64,000 nt of DNA from Branchiostoma floridae (Eukaryota; Chordata; Leptocardii; Amphioxiformes; Branchiostomatidae): positions 12,158,591-12,222,590 of the forward strand of contig NC_049980.1 in NCBI RefSeq assembly GCF_000003815.2, written 5' to 3'. Shown here in pieces: positions 1 through 36,580 of the stretch; position 1 is the stretch's first letter, and each line of letters opens with the position of its first letter. The translations under genes were made by a program, and so were the position numbers. The notes below the pieces were generated by a model that saw only the letters and a list, made by a program, of their open reading frames with translations, ran no database searches and was not told where the DNA came from.

Positions 1-2349
1 ATATTGCCTATGCTGTCATACTCAACCTTTGACTATGACTTTATTACTAAGCCTTACATAATTGACTGAAATCAAGCAAACTTGTTATTGCTTCATAAAG
101 AAAATATTTGTGATTTGCTGACTGCAAAGTCTTAAAATCAATTTTACTACGGAAATCAGATGTTCTAGATAATTGTTACTATGCACACATATTATGAATT
201 AGATTTGTTCTTATGATATCATTTGATATCTGCTCTATATTTGTTATATTAGATATATATAGATATAGATAGATAGATGCGGTGTTTATTGTGATATTGC
301 AGTGTCAGACTTCTTTCTGCACTGAATTACAGCCAATTTACAAATGATACAAATTATCTGGATACAAAAAAATTACAGTCATATACAAACTATATAACAT
401 AGTTTGTTATTACAAACAATGGCATTTTTGTGTTAGCTACCATTGCATATAATCTATGATAAATTCAGACCAATAAAAACTGTAAATCACTGCCAGGCTA
501 AGTAGAATTAATGTCCTAAAGGTTCTGTCTGCTACACAACTTAATCAAATTGATCACAGGTGCACAGTCATTGGTGCAAGACTCTTCTTGGCAAAAATGC
601 TCAGGAAATGTGACATCACACTCCCCACTGGAATCCCCAGGGGTTCCCTAATGACGTCTGTATTCAATTTCAGCCCCACCTTCAATGTCCGTGTGTGTTC
701 AACTTCTCAAGTTCTTGTAAATTACACTTCCTGTGTAGTCATCTTCCTCACAACTTCCAAACAAAACCAGGCAAACGTCAAGCTTCCTAAAAAAATATCA
801 CAGCAATGTGCTGAAGCCACAAGTTTACCTAACTCACCACAAAATACATTGAAAGTGTAAATCTCTGAAATTACAAATTTGGCATGTAGAGATAGGTAGT
901 TTTGGTTCACAGTGGGGGGCGGGCGCGGGCTGGTTGGTGTTCAAATCACAGCAAGTATCACAAATTATTCCATGTATTCCCTGTTATTCTAGCCATTCAG
1001 GACAACTCAGCCTTCATGAGATGATGGCAGACTAAAGTATGAAGACATATGTCAGGCTGCCAAAGTGTCAAAGAAGCCAGCGCCTTAGGGAGTGTCAAAA
1101 ATCCTAGCGCGAATATAAGCGTGTTCGTCCAACCATAATCTCCATGCTGGCACTCAGGGACATACAACTATTCACACAAACAACAGCAGTTTCACACTTG
1201 TTGGAGGCTCAAAATGACCCATTCTCTTACCTTGCAAGACCTTGCGAGCTGGGTTTGGTTTGGCGAAGCTTGCTGGAAGACTTGCGAAGCCAGTCAAGGC
1301 CGAAACTCGACTTAAATCGCCGCTTGAGTTCGGTTTTCCGGCCTTTTTGTTGTTCACCCTCAGCCGTCAATTTCCAAAATGGCGGATGTATGAATAGTAA
1401 GCAAGTTGCCTAATATGGAGTTCCTTCTCATAAATATTCATCAGTATCAGGAAGTGGACGTTTCCGGGAACATCTTATCTCCAAGCAGATGTTGGGTGGA
1501 AGATTCATGAGATGATGATGGTAGTGATTGTAGGGCTTGTCTGACAGAATACATGTTCGGTTGCATTAGATACTAGAAGTAATACTAGTCACCTGGTGTT
1601 TAGATCCAGTCAGCTCAGAGAATCCCAGATGTCAGAAAGTTATTCTCTCCAAGCAGAGATTCAGTAATATCTCCATTAAAACTGGAGATATTGTTTTGGG
1701 TGCGTCTTTGTGTGCGTGTGTCTGTTTGCGTGTGTATGTGTGTGTGTGCCTATCTGTGTGTTTGTGTTTACAGATTTTTGTGGTCACCATAACTTAAGAA
1801 CCTCTGGATGGGTTGCAATGATATTTGGTATGAGTGGATAGGGACTGGGAAGGTAAATGTCAAGGTCGATTTTGGGCCCCTGGTATGTGACCTTGGTACT
1901 GCAGGAGAACCTCCGGTTTTGTAGGTTTTGACCTGGCCGTTCTATGGTCTTGATATTTTGGTGGCAGATACTAGATAGCTTGGAACTTGCTCTGGAACTG
2001 TTGCGACTCTTTTGTCAAAATCTTTCGAGGGGAATAACTTGTAACCTATACAAATATACATTAACTTCTTTTGAGACACAAAGAAAACATGTCGATACAT
2101 GTAATATGTACTTAGCAATTTGTAGAAAACTTTTATCAGTTTCGCTTTAACTGTCGATCTGTTCCTACTTGAGTTAATGTTAGAAGTCTAGATCTAGATC
2201 CTAGTTCTTCTCCTGTCTTTCCAGCTTTCACAAAGACAAGTAAAAACGAGTGTATGAATTAAAGTAATGCGGATTGAATTTAGTCACGATAATCGCTTCA
2301 AAGCTGAATCCGGGAGTCATGGAGCCAAGACCAGCATTCACTCGTATTG
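1..2349. other. Intergenic, no gene recognised
   Basis: AT-rich sequence with short GATA and GT simple repeats (about 247-277 and 1695-1760). Open frames are short and look non-coding. The segment from about 1668 to 2000 is a dispersed repeat listed separately. Sequences resembling the arms of the foldback elements (the motif CTCCAAGCAGA) occur near 1471 and 1648, so decayed foldback copies may lie here. Confidence 0.5.
1668..2000 (+). repeat. Dispersed repeat with GT-rich head
   Basis: Begins ATCTCCATTAAAACTGGAGA, passes through a GT-rich stretch, then reads on through a passage beginning CAAGGTCGATTTTGGGCCCC. A related passage (GTGTTGGGGAGACAAAGGTG, then GATTTTGGTCCCCTGG) is present at 36381-36515. 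Two diverged copies in one window indicate an interspersed family. No coding capacity was seen and the class is unknown. Confidence 0.6.
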
Positions 2350-2402
2350 TTGGCCGTCTGACCAAGGAGGTTGAACCTCCTTGGTCTGACCATTGGCCAG
2401 AA
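2350..2402. repeat. Short palindromic hairpin
   Basis: GACCAAGGAGGTT at 2360-2372 is followed after one base by its exact complement at 2374-2386. The symmetry extends outward imperfectly through TGGCC / GGCCA. This is probably a decayed miniature inverted-repeat element. It lies in intergenic DNA upstream of RPS12. Confidence 0.6.
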
Positions 2403-3056
2403 TGATAATGGATGGCCACCGTCATACTTTTACGTCCACTGACGTCCAGCCTTTAATACTTGGAGACTATCGGTTCTTCGCGGACCGCGCCGGCGTTCAG
2501 AATCAATGCGTTCCCAACGTCAGTGGAGTCATGACTCTCCGAATGATAATAAGACAATCTCCGGTTTGATGAATAGGACAATATTATTTCGATGAACAGT
2601 AATAGCAAAGGTAGAAGATGCTGGGGAAACGTTAAAGAATTGGTAGGGACCAACGAGATTGAAGATTGCGTGAGAGACGTAATGGGTAAGTTTTAAAAAG
2701 TTCCTCATTCAAAGATATGAAAAAAGTACATAACTGTATCTAACTCCGTCAAGAAAGTCCTTCACCGTTACGTTGGTAGGTGGCTGCCATTTTCCCCAGC
2801 ATCCCTACAAGTCGCTTCTTATTTCCCGGCGGCCAACTTGGCCGTGACGCAAGTGGCACCCAGTCACTCCCACTCGTCAGTGACGGAGTTAAAAACTGAG
2901 AGACTCAGAGAGCGCAAAGCAGCAACTTTCTCCCCATGAATGTCACAATAATGACATTAAACAGAATGGCTAATTAATTGACTTGGAGTTTAAAAGGTTT
3001 GCTGGACAGACATTCTACAGCTATTCTGCGCCACTCCAAGATCATTCCATGAATTA

Positions 3057-3150
3057 CTAAATGCATTTAAGTTCGCGGGGATGTAATTTCGCGGTAGCGG
3101 GAAAAAAGGACTTTTCGCGGTGGTTTTAAGTTCGCGGTGGCACCATGCAC
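3057..3150 (+). repeat. Partial copy of the 'AAGTTCGCGG' repeat
   Basis: Reads ATGCATTTAAGTTCGCGG, then TTTTCGCGGTGGTTTTAAG and CACCATGCAC. The same series (ATGCATCTAAGTTCGTGG, TTTTCGCGGTGGTTTTAAG, AACATGCAC) opens the fuller copy at 47013-47190. This copy stops at the foldback element that starts at 3152, so it is either truncated or interrupted by that element. Confidence 0.65.
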
Positions 3151-3151
3151 T

Positions 3152-3331
3152 TAGTCTCCAAGCAGACCCTACGGTGCCTTAGAAATAGTATCAAAGCTGG
3201 CCAGGGACTTGGTATACCGGCACCAGGTGCCCGTTTGACTCCCTTAGTCGGCTATTTCCCTTTGGCCGGCTATACTCCTTTGCCAGCTTTGATACTATTT
3301 CTAAGGCACCGTAGGGTCTGCTTGGAGACTA
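3152..3331. mobile_element. Foldback element with perfect 50-bp arms
   Basis: The left arm (3152-3201) and right arm (3282-3331) are exact reverse complements over 50 bp. The arms begin TAGTCTCCAAGCAGACCC and enclose an 80-bp centre. No transposase is present. Perfect arms suggest a young insertion or gene conversion between arms. No clear target duplication was seen. The CTCCAAGCAGA motif in the arms is also in the foldback at 22200-22319, so the two may be related. Confidence 0.85.
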
Positions 3332-3468
3332 CGATGCTCTGGAGTCTCCTACTGCCAACCACCAGTGAAAAGACAGTTTCTAAAGACACAGATAAATTGC
3401 TTCAGCGCCATCATAAGTGAATTTGGTTGCTCACGTGACGAGCTGGAAGAGGAGCAAATTAGCATGAG

Positions 3469-3969
3469 NNNNNNNNNNNNNNNNNNNNNNNNNNNNNNNN
3501 NNNNNNNNNNNNNNNNNNNNNNNNNNNNNNNNNNNNNNNNNNNNNNNNNNNNNNNNNNNNNNNNNNNNNNNNNNNNNNNNNNNNNNNNNNNNNNNNNNNN
3601 NNNNNNNNNNNNNNNNNNNNNNNNNNNNNNNNNNNNNNNNNNNNNNNNNNNNNNNNNNNNNNNNNNNNNNNNNNNNNNNNNNNNNNNNNNNNNNNNNNNN
3701 NNNNNNNNNNNNNNNNNNNNNNNNNNNNNNNNNNNNNNNNNNNNNNNNNNNNNNNNNNNNNNNNNNNNNNNNNNNNNNNNNNNNNNNNNNNNNNNNNNNN
3801 NNNNNNNNNNNNNNNNNNNNNNNNNNNNNNNNNNNNNNNNNNNNNNNNNNNNNNNNNNNNNNNNNNNNNNNNNNNNNNNNNNNNNNNNNNNNNNNNNNNN
3901 NNNNNNNNNNNNNNNNNNNNNNNNNNNNNNNNNNNNNNNNNNNNNNNNNNNNNNNNNNNNNNNNNNNNN
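3469..3969. other. Assembly gap (501 N)
   Basis: Run of N. Open frames crossing it are artefacts. Confidence 1.
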
Positions 3970-4176
3970 GTATGTTGGATTCTCATTTTTGAAGAAAAGC
4001 ATATGATGAAATTCTACGATTTACTTGGTATTCTTTTTACCGCAGTTTGCTTTCCTTTCCGGAAACTTTCCGAGTACCCTGCTTTAGTTTCTTCATAGAT
4101 CTTCATAAGTTACACCATGCCTTGCGGTTTTCGCGCCTTATGCCATGAGTTGCTTTACAGCAGTAACTTAGCCTGG

Positions 4177-4270
4177 TATCCAGCCGTAATATAGCTCCCG
4201 AGTCTCTTCTCTCCTCTTCTTAATGTCGAAGAGGAGAGAAGAGACTCGGGAGCTATATTACGGCTGGATA
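4177..4270. mobile_element. Perfect 43-bp hairpin element
   Basis: 4177-4219 and 4228-4270 are exact reverse complements with an 8-base loop (TTAATGTC). The arms begin TATCCAGCCGTAATATAGC. Outside the arms, TAGCCTGG on the left resembles CCTAGGC-like sequence on the right, which is a weaker continuation of the symmetry. It is a miniature foldback, with no coding capacity, 420 bp upstream of the RPS12 transcription start candidate. Confidence 0.85.
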
Positions 4271-4689
4271 GCAGCCTAGCCTAGCATGTTACTTTTCATT
4301 TTGAATGATACAGATAAAAAAATTGAACGTAATCAACTATATTATTTCACATTAAGGGTGCACCAAGCAACATTATTCTGAACTTTCAAACTAACAACGC
4401 AAAAGTTAATAGTGCAATCGTGGGGTATAATGTTACAATGATTTGTAGGATTAATTTCATTTCATTCTATTTATTTTTCCAGGGGATTTAAACCTTGCAT
4501 TTTATTCTACAGAGAATTTATGAACAATCCTCATTTTGCTAGCATTTTTTTTTTTCTAAATCGATATTCCTAGGCTTTGACTTAGCTTCTTTTCTTGTCA
4601 ATATGTGTCGAGGCAGTCCGGCACTTTTGCATTGGACAAGCCCTAGTTTCATTTCTTCCCATCATTCTTAGCGCGATGACCTAACACGA

Positions 4690-4724
4690 CCTCTTTCACG
4701 CTGATATTTCGCGGAAGGCTCATC
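4690..4724 (+). promoter_or_regulatory. RPS12: RPS12 5'-TOP start and non-coding first exon (predicted)
   Basis: A pyrimidine tract CCTCTTTC at 4690-4697 is placed as expected for a 5'-terminal oligopyrimidine (TOP) start, the hallmark of ribosomal protein mRNAs. It is followed after about 27 bases by a consensus donor (CATC|GTAAGT, intron from 4725). The matching acceptor (TTTTTCAG, ending 4858) lies 24 bases before the RPS12 ATG. TOP control by mTOR/LARP1 is family knowledge. The exact start site is inferred. Confidence 0.55.
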
Positions 4725-4882
4725 GTAAGTGTGCCATCGCTGACAATCCCCTCTGTTTCTCTCGATTTTTCCAGCATCAGTGTCCAAAAGTTGTACCAAG
4801 TTGATGTATGAATATCAAGCAATAAAACGATGTGACGATTTTTTGTTTAATTTTTCAGGAGGACGTCTGCTGAAGTGTTAAA

Positions 4883-29737
<24,855 letters not shown>

Positions 29738-29862
29738 GAGATCTGTACCACTCCCGTGTCTCTCCATCCAACAAGCACACATCCATCAGGAAAAAACGTC
29801 TAACCCTGAGATGGAACATGACATCTGAAGCATCGGGACGTGCTTAATGGATGATGAGTGGA

Positions 29863-29868
29863 AATAAA
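29863..29868 (+). terminator. RPS12: RPS12 polyadenylation signal
   Basis: AATAAA 126 bases after the RPS12 stop codon, giving a short 3'UTR as is usual for ribosomal protein mRNAs. Confidence 0.75.
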
Positions 29869-30308
29869 GATCAAAAAGACCTCATTGTATCATGTGTTTG
29901 TCATTCGTTAGTGATGAATGGGCAGAGAGAACATGTTGAGGCTAAGAGTGATCCAACAAGAAGTGATGAACCAATAAAATAAATACAGAGATTTCACAAG
30001 AGCAGGGGATACATAAACAGGCATGTTCTTGAATTAGACATATTTTAGACAGGTGGGTGAAAGGTGGATGTTATGCTCCTGAAAGTCAATTTTAGAGTTA
30101 AGATACTGTGTTGACAATTAAGAATACAGTGGTATGGGAGAGGAGACACCCACCATATCAATTTGGAAGTGCAGGTAGTGTTTGGTGCCATGCAGTACTC
30201 ATAAGGCTTAACAGGTGTCTCTTTACGAAAAAACATAAACTGCACTCACTGCCATAAATGCAACAACACATTGAACAGGTCAGTGTCATGCTCTTAGAAT
30301 TCTTCACT

Positions 30309-30314
30309 TTTATT
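30309..30314 (-). terminator. ATRAID: Candidate ATRAID polyadenylation signal
   Basis: AATAAA on the minus strand about 385 bases past the ATRAID stop. The RPS12 and ATRAID transcripts would then end about 440 bp apart, tail to tail. Confidence 0.45.
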
Positions 30315-30696
30315 AACAGTGGGAAGGGCATTATGATGAACACTATTGGATTTAGTATATTACTAGTACTAGCTAGTAAAAAAGCAAGGAATTTTCACTG
30401 TACATTGTATTACAATATTCAGTGCAAAAGATACATTTTGAACATACATGTATGATGTACCACAAATTTTCCACAGGGAAACATTTTTGGCTTAGGATGG
30501 TAAAGATTGCCATACAATAGCAAACTTAGAGCATTCTTTGGACAGCTGTACGTGTCATACAAAATTCAGCTGTATATTACGCAAAATGGTGTCTTTGGTT
30601 TTGTCACAGCCTGCTCTAACATCTCATGACATTGAAGTCATACAATGACCAAGGATGAAAGTGATGCACTGCTACTATTAGTAATTAGAGTACAGC

Positions 30697-33600
30697 TCAT
30701 GCAGTCTTCACATGTCGTCTCAGTAGCACCCACAGAACAGCTGCCAGTATGACAGTGCTGCTCCCGAGTCCTGCCAGGAAGGCTGACATTGGAAAAGTGC
30801 CCTGAAGGGGAATGACAAAGAAAAGACATCAAACATCCATCCCAATGACATGCATTTTAACAAGTTTATGAAAGAGGCTGAAAAGTTGAATGGCCTTTGG
30901 AGGCTTCAAAAGATCTCTTGAAAAGAATTGAGGCTTGTGGCTACTCCATTGGGCACATTCATGTAGACAAATGATACATACCTGTCTTAGACATTTATAT
31001 CCATGATATCCCTCCTTACAGAGGCAGAGGAATAAACCTGAAGAAAAAACAACATTGGAAGTTTCAATGTAATCATGTCAGTATACACATACAAATGTAT
31101 GTAATCTAATCACAAAGACAGCACTGTGCAATTTCTTTGGTCCATGCCAGAAAAGACCACAACAGCAATCAGAAAGTATTCCACTGAACCACGTTGCCAT
31201 ACTATGCCATGAGATGTGACAATATGTCTATATTAAAACGACCAAAACGACAAGATTTGAAAGTTGAGGGAACCTTTCCAATTCTTTCTTTCTTTATTCA
31301 GGTTGTAACAAGACAATACACTGTGAGCACTAGGCAGCATGGCTGGTATCGTGGCCACAGACATATAAATATACAATACAAGATGAACATGTATATACAG
31401 TAATAGAATAGAATAGTTGTTGCAATAAAAGCAGGTAATAAAAGCAGGTAAAGCTAACACTTATGCCTGACTAGCTAAAATTTACTAGACAGTGGCATGG
31501 CTGGAAGAGAATCTTTTGGTAGATATCATGTACACACACAGTGCTTCTGAAAGCTGTCTATTGATGACAGAGTCATGGTCAGGTGAGCCGTGGAGCAGTA
31601 GTGAAACAGTAGGCCGTTGTCGTACAAGGCATTCAACGGTGGTGAGTTTGCTACGCTGCTCAGAGTACAGGGGGCAATGTAGTAGGTAGTGTTGGACTGT
31701 TTCAGAAGAGGCCCCACAGACACCATTTCCAATTCATGGTATGTTGTGCAGAGTGTAGGGCAATACAAAAGAAAATCATCATTTTTTTTTCATGTACTGA
31801 CCTGGTCCATCCTCTACACAATGAGAACTTGATGCAGGACAGGCCTCTGAGGGACAAACAGAACAGTACTGGTTAGATCCCCCCTTGCACAACAACGAAA
31901 ATTTGATTTTTTTTTTTTACCCATGATATAACAATGTTGTGAAAGATGTTTTACATTGTAGTGTGTAACAACTCTGCTGTCCGGGGTTGTAACTGGCCCC
32001 TCCCTACAGAGAGGCTGGTCGATATTTGGCAGGCTGCTATAAGCGAGATTTAATCAGGCTATAAAAATATAATTCAAAAGACAAGAAATCGAGATGTCAA
32101 AGAAAAATGTGCTTTGTAAAATGTTCACTACTTTCGCTACATAGCAGATAATGGCGAGAGGAACTCTGATAAATAATAGTGGAATAAAGTAATAGACTTG
32201 CAACCACCATAACTTAATGAACATTAGGCCTATCTATCTATATATCTAATGTTTTAACTTTAGCATGGAGTATTTAGCATGGATATTACCATTGTATCTT
32301 GTACATGTGGAAGTCTGTTTCAAACACAATGTTGTGTTGACTGATCTGATGAGGTGGTTCCAAGCCTCCTCACCTCCGGGGCAAGAACAGTTGGAATGGG
32401 TCGGTACAGATCTACAGGGGCATAGCATAACAAAAAGATGAGTTCAACATAAATGTTACAAAAAAACTAAATCTCACTAAACTTATGTCCTGCCATGAAA
32501 GACGTATGAGACTTTCTTTTTGTCACATAAAAGGTCAATAAATGAACAATTGTACAGACTCAAGGAGGGACAGATAAAAAAGACATTCCAACAAATAGAA
32601 CATCTCATACCTCCTTGAAATATTGAAAATTTTTGTGAATTTCTTGTTTCAATCTTTATCGTGAATTTCTTGCTTATTCTGTAGTATGCTATTTTCCCTG
32701 CAAGCCTCCTGGGACTTTGGACCCAGGTCAAATCAACCCCATGCTGCCAGTCTCTGGATACAACTCACATCAAATAGTTAAAGAACTACAGACACACACC
32801 AAGACAAACAGGCAGAAACTAATATCTCTTGTTTTCACAGACTGAGGTACATCTGTCTGACTCATTTTAGGTCACAAATATAGCTGCAAGATAGGTTGAA
32901 AAGGTTGATTCTATTAACAAACCCAGGTGAATAAGCACTACGTAACTGGGTTGTTTGTTCAAAATAAAGCATCCTTGTCAAGTACACTGAAAAAGCGACT
33001 ATCTGAATTCAAATGTAGCTTGCCTCTGCATAGTTACTTACATGTAATTAAGCTCTGTCAGACCAGCAACAGCTTCACTTGATAGCACAGTAATTGGGTT
33101 GTTGTCGAGCACCCTGAATTACAAAATTAACAGCGTCTTAGTGATGGATACAAGTTAGTGTCTTCTTGAATGTTGAAGTTGACACAAAAGTACAGACATG
33201 AAAATATCAAAAGAAGTTTTGTAAAACAATATAATAACCCAAGCCATCCTTGTGGAAGCACAGGCAGCTATACTCACAGTGCTTGAAGATGTGTTAGTGT
33301 GAGAAGAGGTGACTCCTGGAAGAATTCATCATGGATGTTGCATCCACTAAGGTCCAACCTATTCAGACATATGAAAAGTCAGGATTCAGTTGTAACACAA
33401 CATCATGTTCAAATACAGCTGTCATGATTGCTTTTGATGTTATCACATTTTGAGACTTGTGAGTCATACATTTAACATGCTAACTGGTGACAACCCCTGA
33501 AGGGGGTCTGTCAATGCTTTAGGCAAAATGCAGGATGTCGGTTGCTGTGTCTTACGATAAAGTCAGTATGCTGCCTTTGCTTTACACTAAATTCAGGCAC

Positions 33601-34692
33601 TAATTACACAATACCTTAGAATTACCTGGGTCCTTAGAGGTAGCATATGGAGGACTTGCTATGTAACCGACCCCTGCACGTGTGCACAAACTATCCAACC
33701 AACCAACCACTATCCACTTGAGCAGTCCGGCTACGGTGAGTACAGATTGTGTAGAATTACGACAGCTGATCTGTTTTACAATAACGGGCATTCATGTCCC
33801 TTTAGATGTCTCCTGATCTGTTGCCCATGAGTTTACTTTACCTACCACAACAAGTGTCACAGAAAGAAATGTCGGACCAATTCTCAAATCATATCCAGTT
33901 GCTTGAGTAAACATTACATGGCAAATTTTCACATCAATTGCTACCTATATACAAATCTTACCCAACAGTGAAGTTGTGAGTGTTTTCCGTCACATTGACA
34001 CAGCACCTTCCCCACACCTGTAGTCCATGTCTGCCCTGACACATCCCGTACACCTTACCATCATCGGCCAGGGGGCTGCCACAAGAACTCAGATGACAGA
34101 TGGACTAAAGTAAAATCAAAACGTTGATAAGCTCACTCACACTTCCAAGAATGCATGCACGGTGACTGGAATTGTGGGTAATATGTCAAAGGTGAAGGCC
34201 CCAGAGACATAAACAAAATATGTCTGGTCATTGCTATGCAAATCAAACTGTTAACAACCTAGGGTCCTTTGCCTTTGAAATGCAATGCAATTGAATTGTT
34301 TTGGTGATATTTCAAGTACTGCTTTTTAGCGATGCACTTTTTATGCGATTGGAGGGGCCCAAATGACAACTGTTATTTATGTATTCGTGCCAGGCCTGCA
34401 TCAAATTCATATCAGTTGACAAACAACACCTCAACTTTCAAAACTCCAAGGCTTTCTCTCAATCAAATCTTTGATATGTGGCAAAAATAAATGTCATGTC
34501 CTACGTCCTGCAACAAGGCATAACGTTAACATCTTTCAACAACATAGGTTTCTGAGCCACAGATAAGCATGTTGATATAATCATCCTCTCACTGACCATT
34601 CTCTCATCTTTCTGTCCTCGTGTCAACAACAAACACAATAGACAACAAACAAAAAACAACAATGTGGTGAAACTTCTTCCGGGTTTCGCCAT
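30697..34692 (-). CDS. ATRAID: ATRAID / APR3 orthologue, EGF-like type I membrane protein, eight exons
   Basis: Exons in transcript order are 34692-34597, 34104-33962, 33358-33278, 33113-33042, 32411-32290, 31846-31802, 31037-30982 and 30801-30697. All have GT-AG borders and matching phases. The product is 239 aa (human 229). A signal peptide covers residues 1-26 (LLFFVCCLLCLLL). Two leucine-rich-like segments follow (GLDLSGCNIHDEFF and LVLDNNPITVL). Next come NCSCPGGEEAWN (138-149), a C-terminal EGF-like unit (about 160-202, ending CLCKEGYHGYKCLRQG, very close to the human sequence) and one transmembrane helix (about 210-232) with a short basic tail. In mammals ATRAID is a retinoic-acid-induced membrane/lysosomal glycoprotein that partners SLC37A3. 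Head-to-head with TEKT2, tail-to-tail with RPS12. Confidence 0.94.
33868..33910 (+). repeat. Penelope-like tail fragment, copy 2
   Basis: GTCGGACCAATTCTCAAATC followed by TATCCAGTTGCTTGAGTAA (33892-33910), identical over the last 19 bases to the copy at 26805-26823. The hammerhead-like core is lost. Located in ATRAID intron 2. Confidence 0.55.
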
Positions 34693-34787
34693 CTTTGGTC
34701 TGCTAGTCTCGTCCTTTGCACACATCTCGTGAGATTTGGCCCTAACGAGATTTGGTGCATGATGGGACTGTATCGTCTCTTGTTTCC

Positions 34788-34801
34788 ATCTCCATAGTAA
34801 C
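34788..34801. promoter_or_regulatory. RFX X-box-like site between ATRAID and TEKT2
   Basis: ATCTCCATAGTAAC fits the X-box consensus GTHNYYATRRNAAC at 13 of 14 positions. A further AGTAAC half-site follows at about 34911-34916. RFX factors drive ciliary genes such as tektins, and this site is about 100 bp upstream of the ATRAID ATG in the shared divergent region. Functional assignment to TEKT2 is inference. Confidence 0.4.
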
Positions 34802-34979
34802 TGGTAACCAAGCAGAATATAAAACAGCGATTGTGATTGGTAGGTCTTCTCGCGTAAACCAATCACAGCACGTTTCTGATAAGGCCAGGAATCCCCCTCC
34901 TGTATTCCTTAGTAACGGAGACGCTAACTGCCCTTGTTTAGGCACTGCAGCACACAAACAGTTTGCGCTCATTGAAACC

Positions 34980-36580
34980 GGCAGAGGACCGCTTTACCAG
35001 GTGGGTTCCACTATTTTCTGGGATAGAGAGGCTCTTGATTACTTACTTCTTTTATGGTACAGCAAAAAATTGCCAGCCAAGAGGATCTAGTACCTTGCCG
35101 GTGATTCTTTTCCTGAGGCCGAGAGGGGTGTAGCTGTAGCCGGTGCCTACCTACCTTGTTGCATGTTTCCACAACAGCTTGCTGTCGGTCTACGATTACC
35201 TAAAACTCTTCGTTGATATTTCATCCAACGCATGAATTATTTGGTCCTTTCCGTACAAAGAAAGTGGGTTGTTTCAAATTGTTTCTTTCTGATGGCAGAG
35301 AGTTAACGAATTGGGCTTTTGTAGTGGAGTTCTTCTTCTACAAACCACGATCGCGAGCTGATGTTGCCACGTACCTCCTGTGATGGCACCGAAAGGTTGA
35401 AACGTTGTCAAGCATACCCGTGGCTTTCCTGTCTTGTATGGTATAGGCTCTTTTAAGGCCATAGCTACCTTACAAAAACGATGTGTTATTGTTGTTTTCT
35501 ATTTCATGGCCAAGGATGTCCACGGTGAAATGTTTTGGTATCATTTCCGAAGCAAAGCTTTGTTTTATCGTTGTTTTATTTGTTGCCCAGACGATAGGTA
35601 CTAGTAGTCAGACATAACATGCTGTCAAAACCTAAAGACTCCAAACACTCGCTTCACGCCCTACTCAGCCCGCAGGTGGTGAGAGTTTGCCGAACACTTG
35701 GTGGTTTTTGGATCTGGATTTAGAAAACATTCTAGAGAAGGGTGCTCCGTTTACAGATGTTTTATTTGGTAAACATTGACAGACAAGGGTCCCAGCTACA
35801 AGCCTACAGGTCACCAAGGATCACTACACCCTCGCTGTTTATTTAGTTGTCTCATCATCTTATCCTAGCCTTTGTTTCCAGACTACCAAAATACTGCATC
35901 AAAAAGAAAACCTGTCATTGAATTTCCCTGGATATTGGTATCCGCTGGACACGTAGCTAGACACTTGGTTTATTGTATCCAGTTGGTATCTACTGAGATT
36001 ACTCCCATATAATGTGTCCTAAAGTAAAACAAGACACCAGTCAGGATTTGAAGCATGCAAGTACCATTGTCCTCCCAAAGGTGGCCAAACCAGATGAAAT
36101 ACGAGAAGTTGTCCATATTAAGGTAGACCTACAATGTTTGCTGTGCTGCATGTTTTCTGTTGTTTGTCAATGAGTTGTTTTGGAAACATATTACCAAATG
36201 CTGAATGTTTTGCCTTGTCTGCCTGGATACCCTAATTACATTACAAGCATTTAGTGGTTCACCCAGATCAGCTGGAAGGAATGACTGATGGCAAAAGATA
36301 AAAATATATCTACAAAATCAATGGAGTAATTTTGTTGTTTTTCCCACTAGGCTTTCATTACTTGATTCTGTGTTAGGTCTTATTACCTCCATGAAAAATA
36401 TGTATGTGCATAGGTGTTGGGGAGACAAAGGTGAAGGTAGTTGATTTTGGTCCCCTGGTGAGTTTTTGTATGTTTTGTCCTGGACATGCTATGGTCTAAC
36501 TGTAGTTGATTTCCCCGCACTGACCATCAGCATCATGATGTTTTACCCAGGCTGCTATTTGAAAACAGAATTCTGAAGCC
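34980..36580 (+). promoter_or_regulatory. TEKT2: TEKT2 5' leader region, possible non-coding exon
   Basis: A donor-like ACCAG|GTGGGT ends at 35000, and an acceptor TTTTACCCAG ends at 36550, 30 bases before the TEKT2 ATG. They suggest a non-coding first exon near 34.9-35.0 kb spliced to the ATG exon, which would make the ATRAID/TEKT2 promoter genuinely bidirectional. The intervening 1.5 kb holds a repeat fragment at 36381-36515 and nothing else that I recognise. Confidence 0.35.
36381..36515 (+). repeat. Fragment of the dispersed repeat seen at 1668
   Basis: Shares ATTACCTCCAT-like opening, GTGTTGGGGAGACAAAGGTG and GATTTTGGTCCCCTGG with the copy at 1668-2000 but lacks the GT-rich part. Confidence 0.55.

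Noticed and set aside
3349-4006. Open frames of about 200 codons on both strands
   Set aside because: They consist almost wholly of N from the assembly gap.
34501-34866. Upstream extension of ATRAID to an ATG at 34866
   Set aside because: The extra 58 residues are charged and unlike the family. The ATG at 34692 gives an immediate signal peptide and the expected length.
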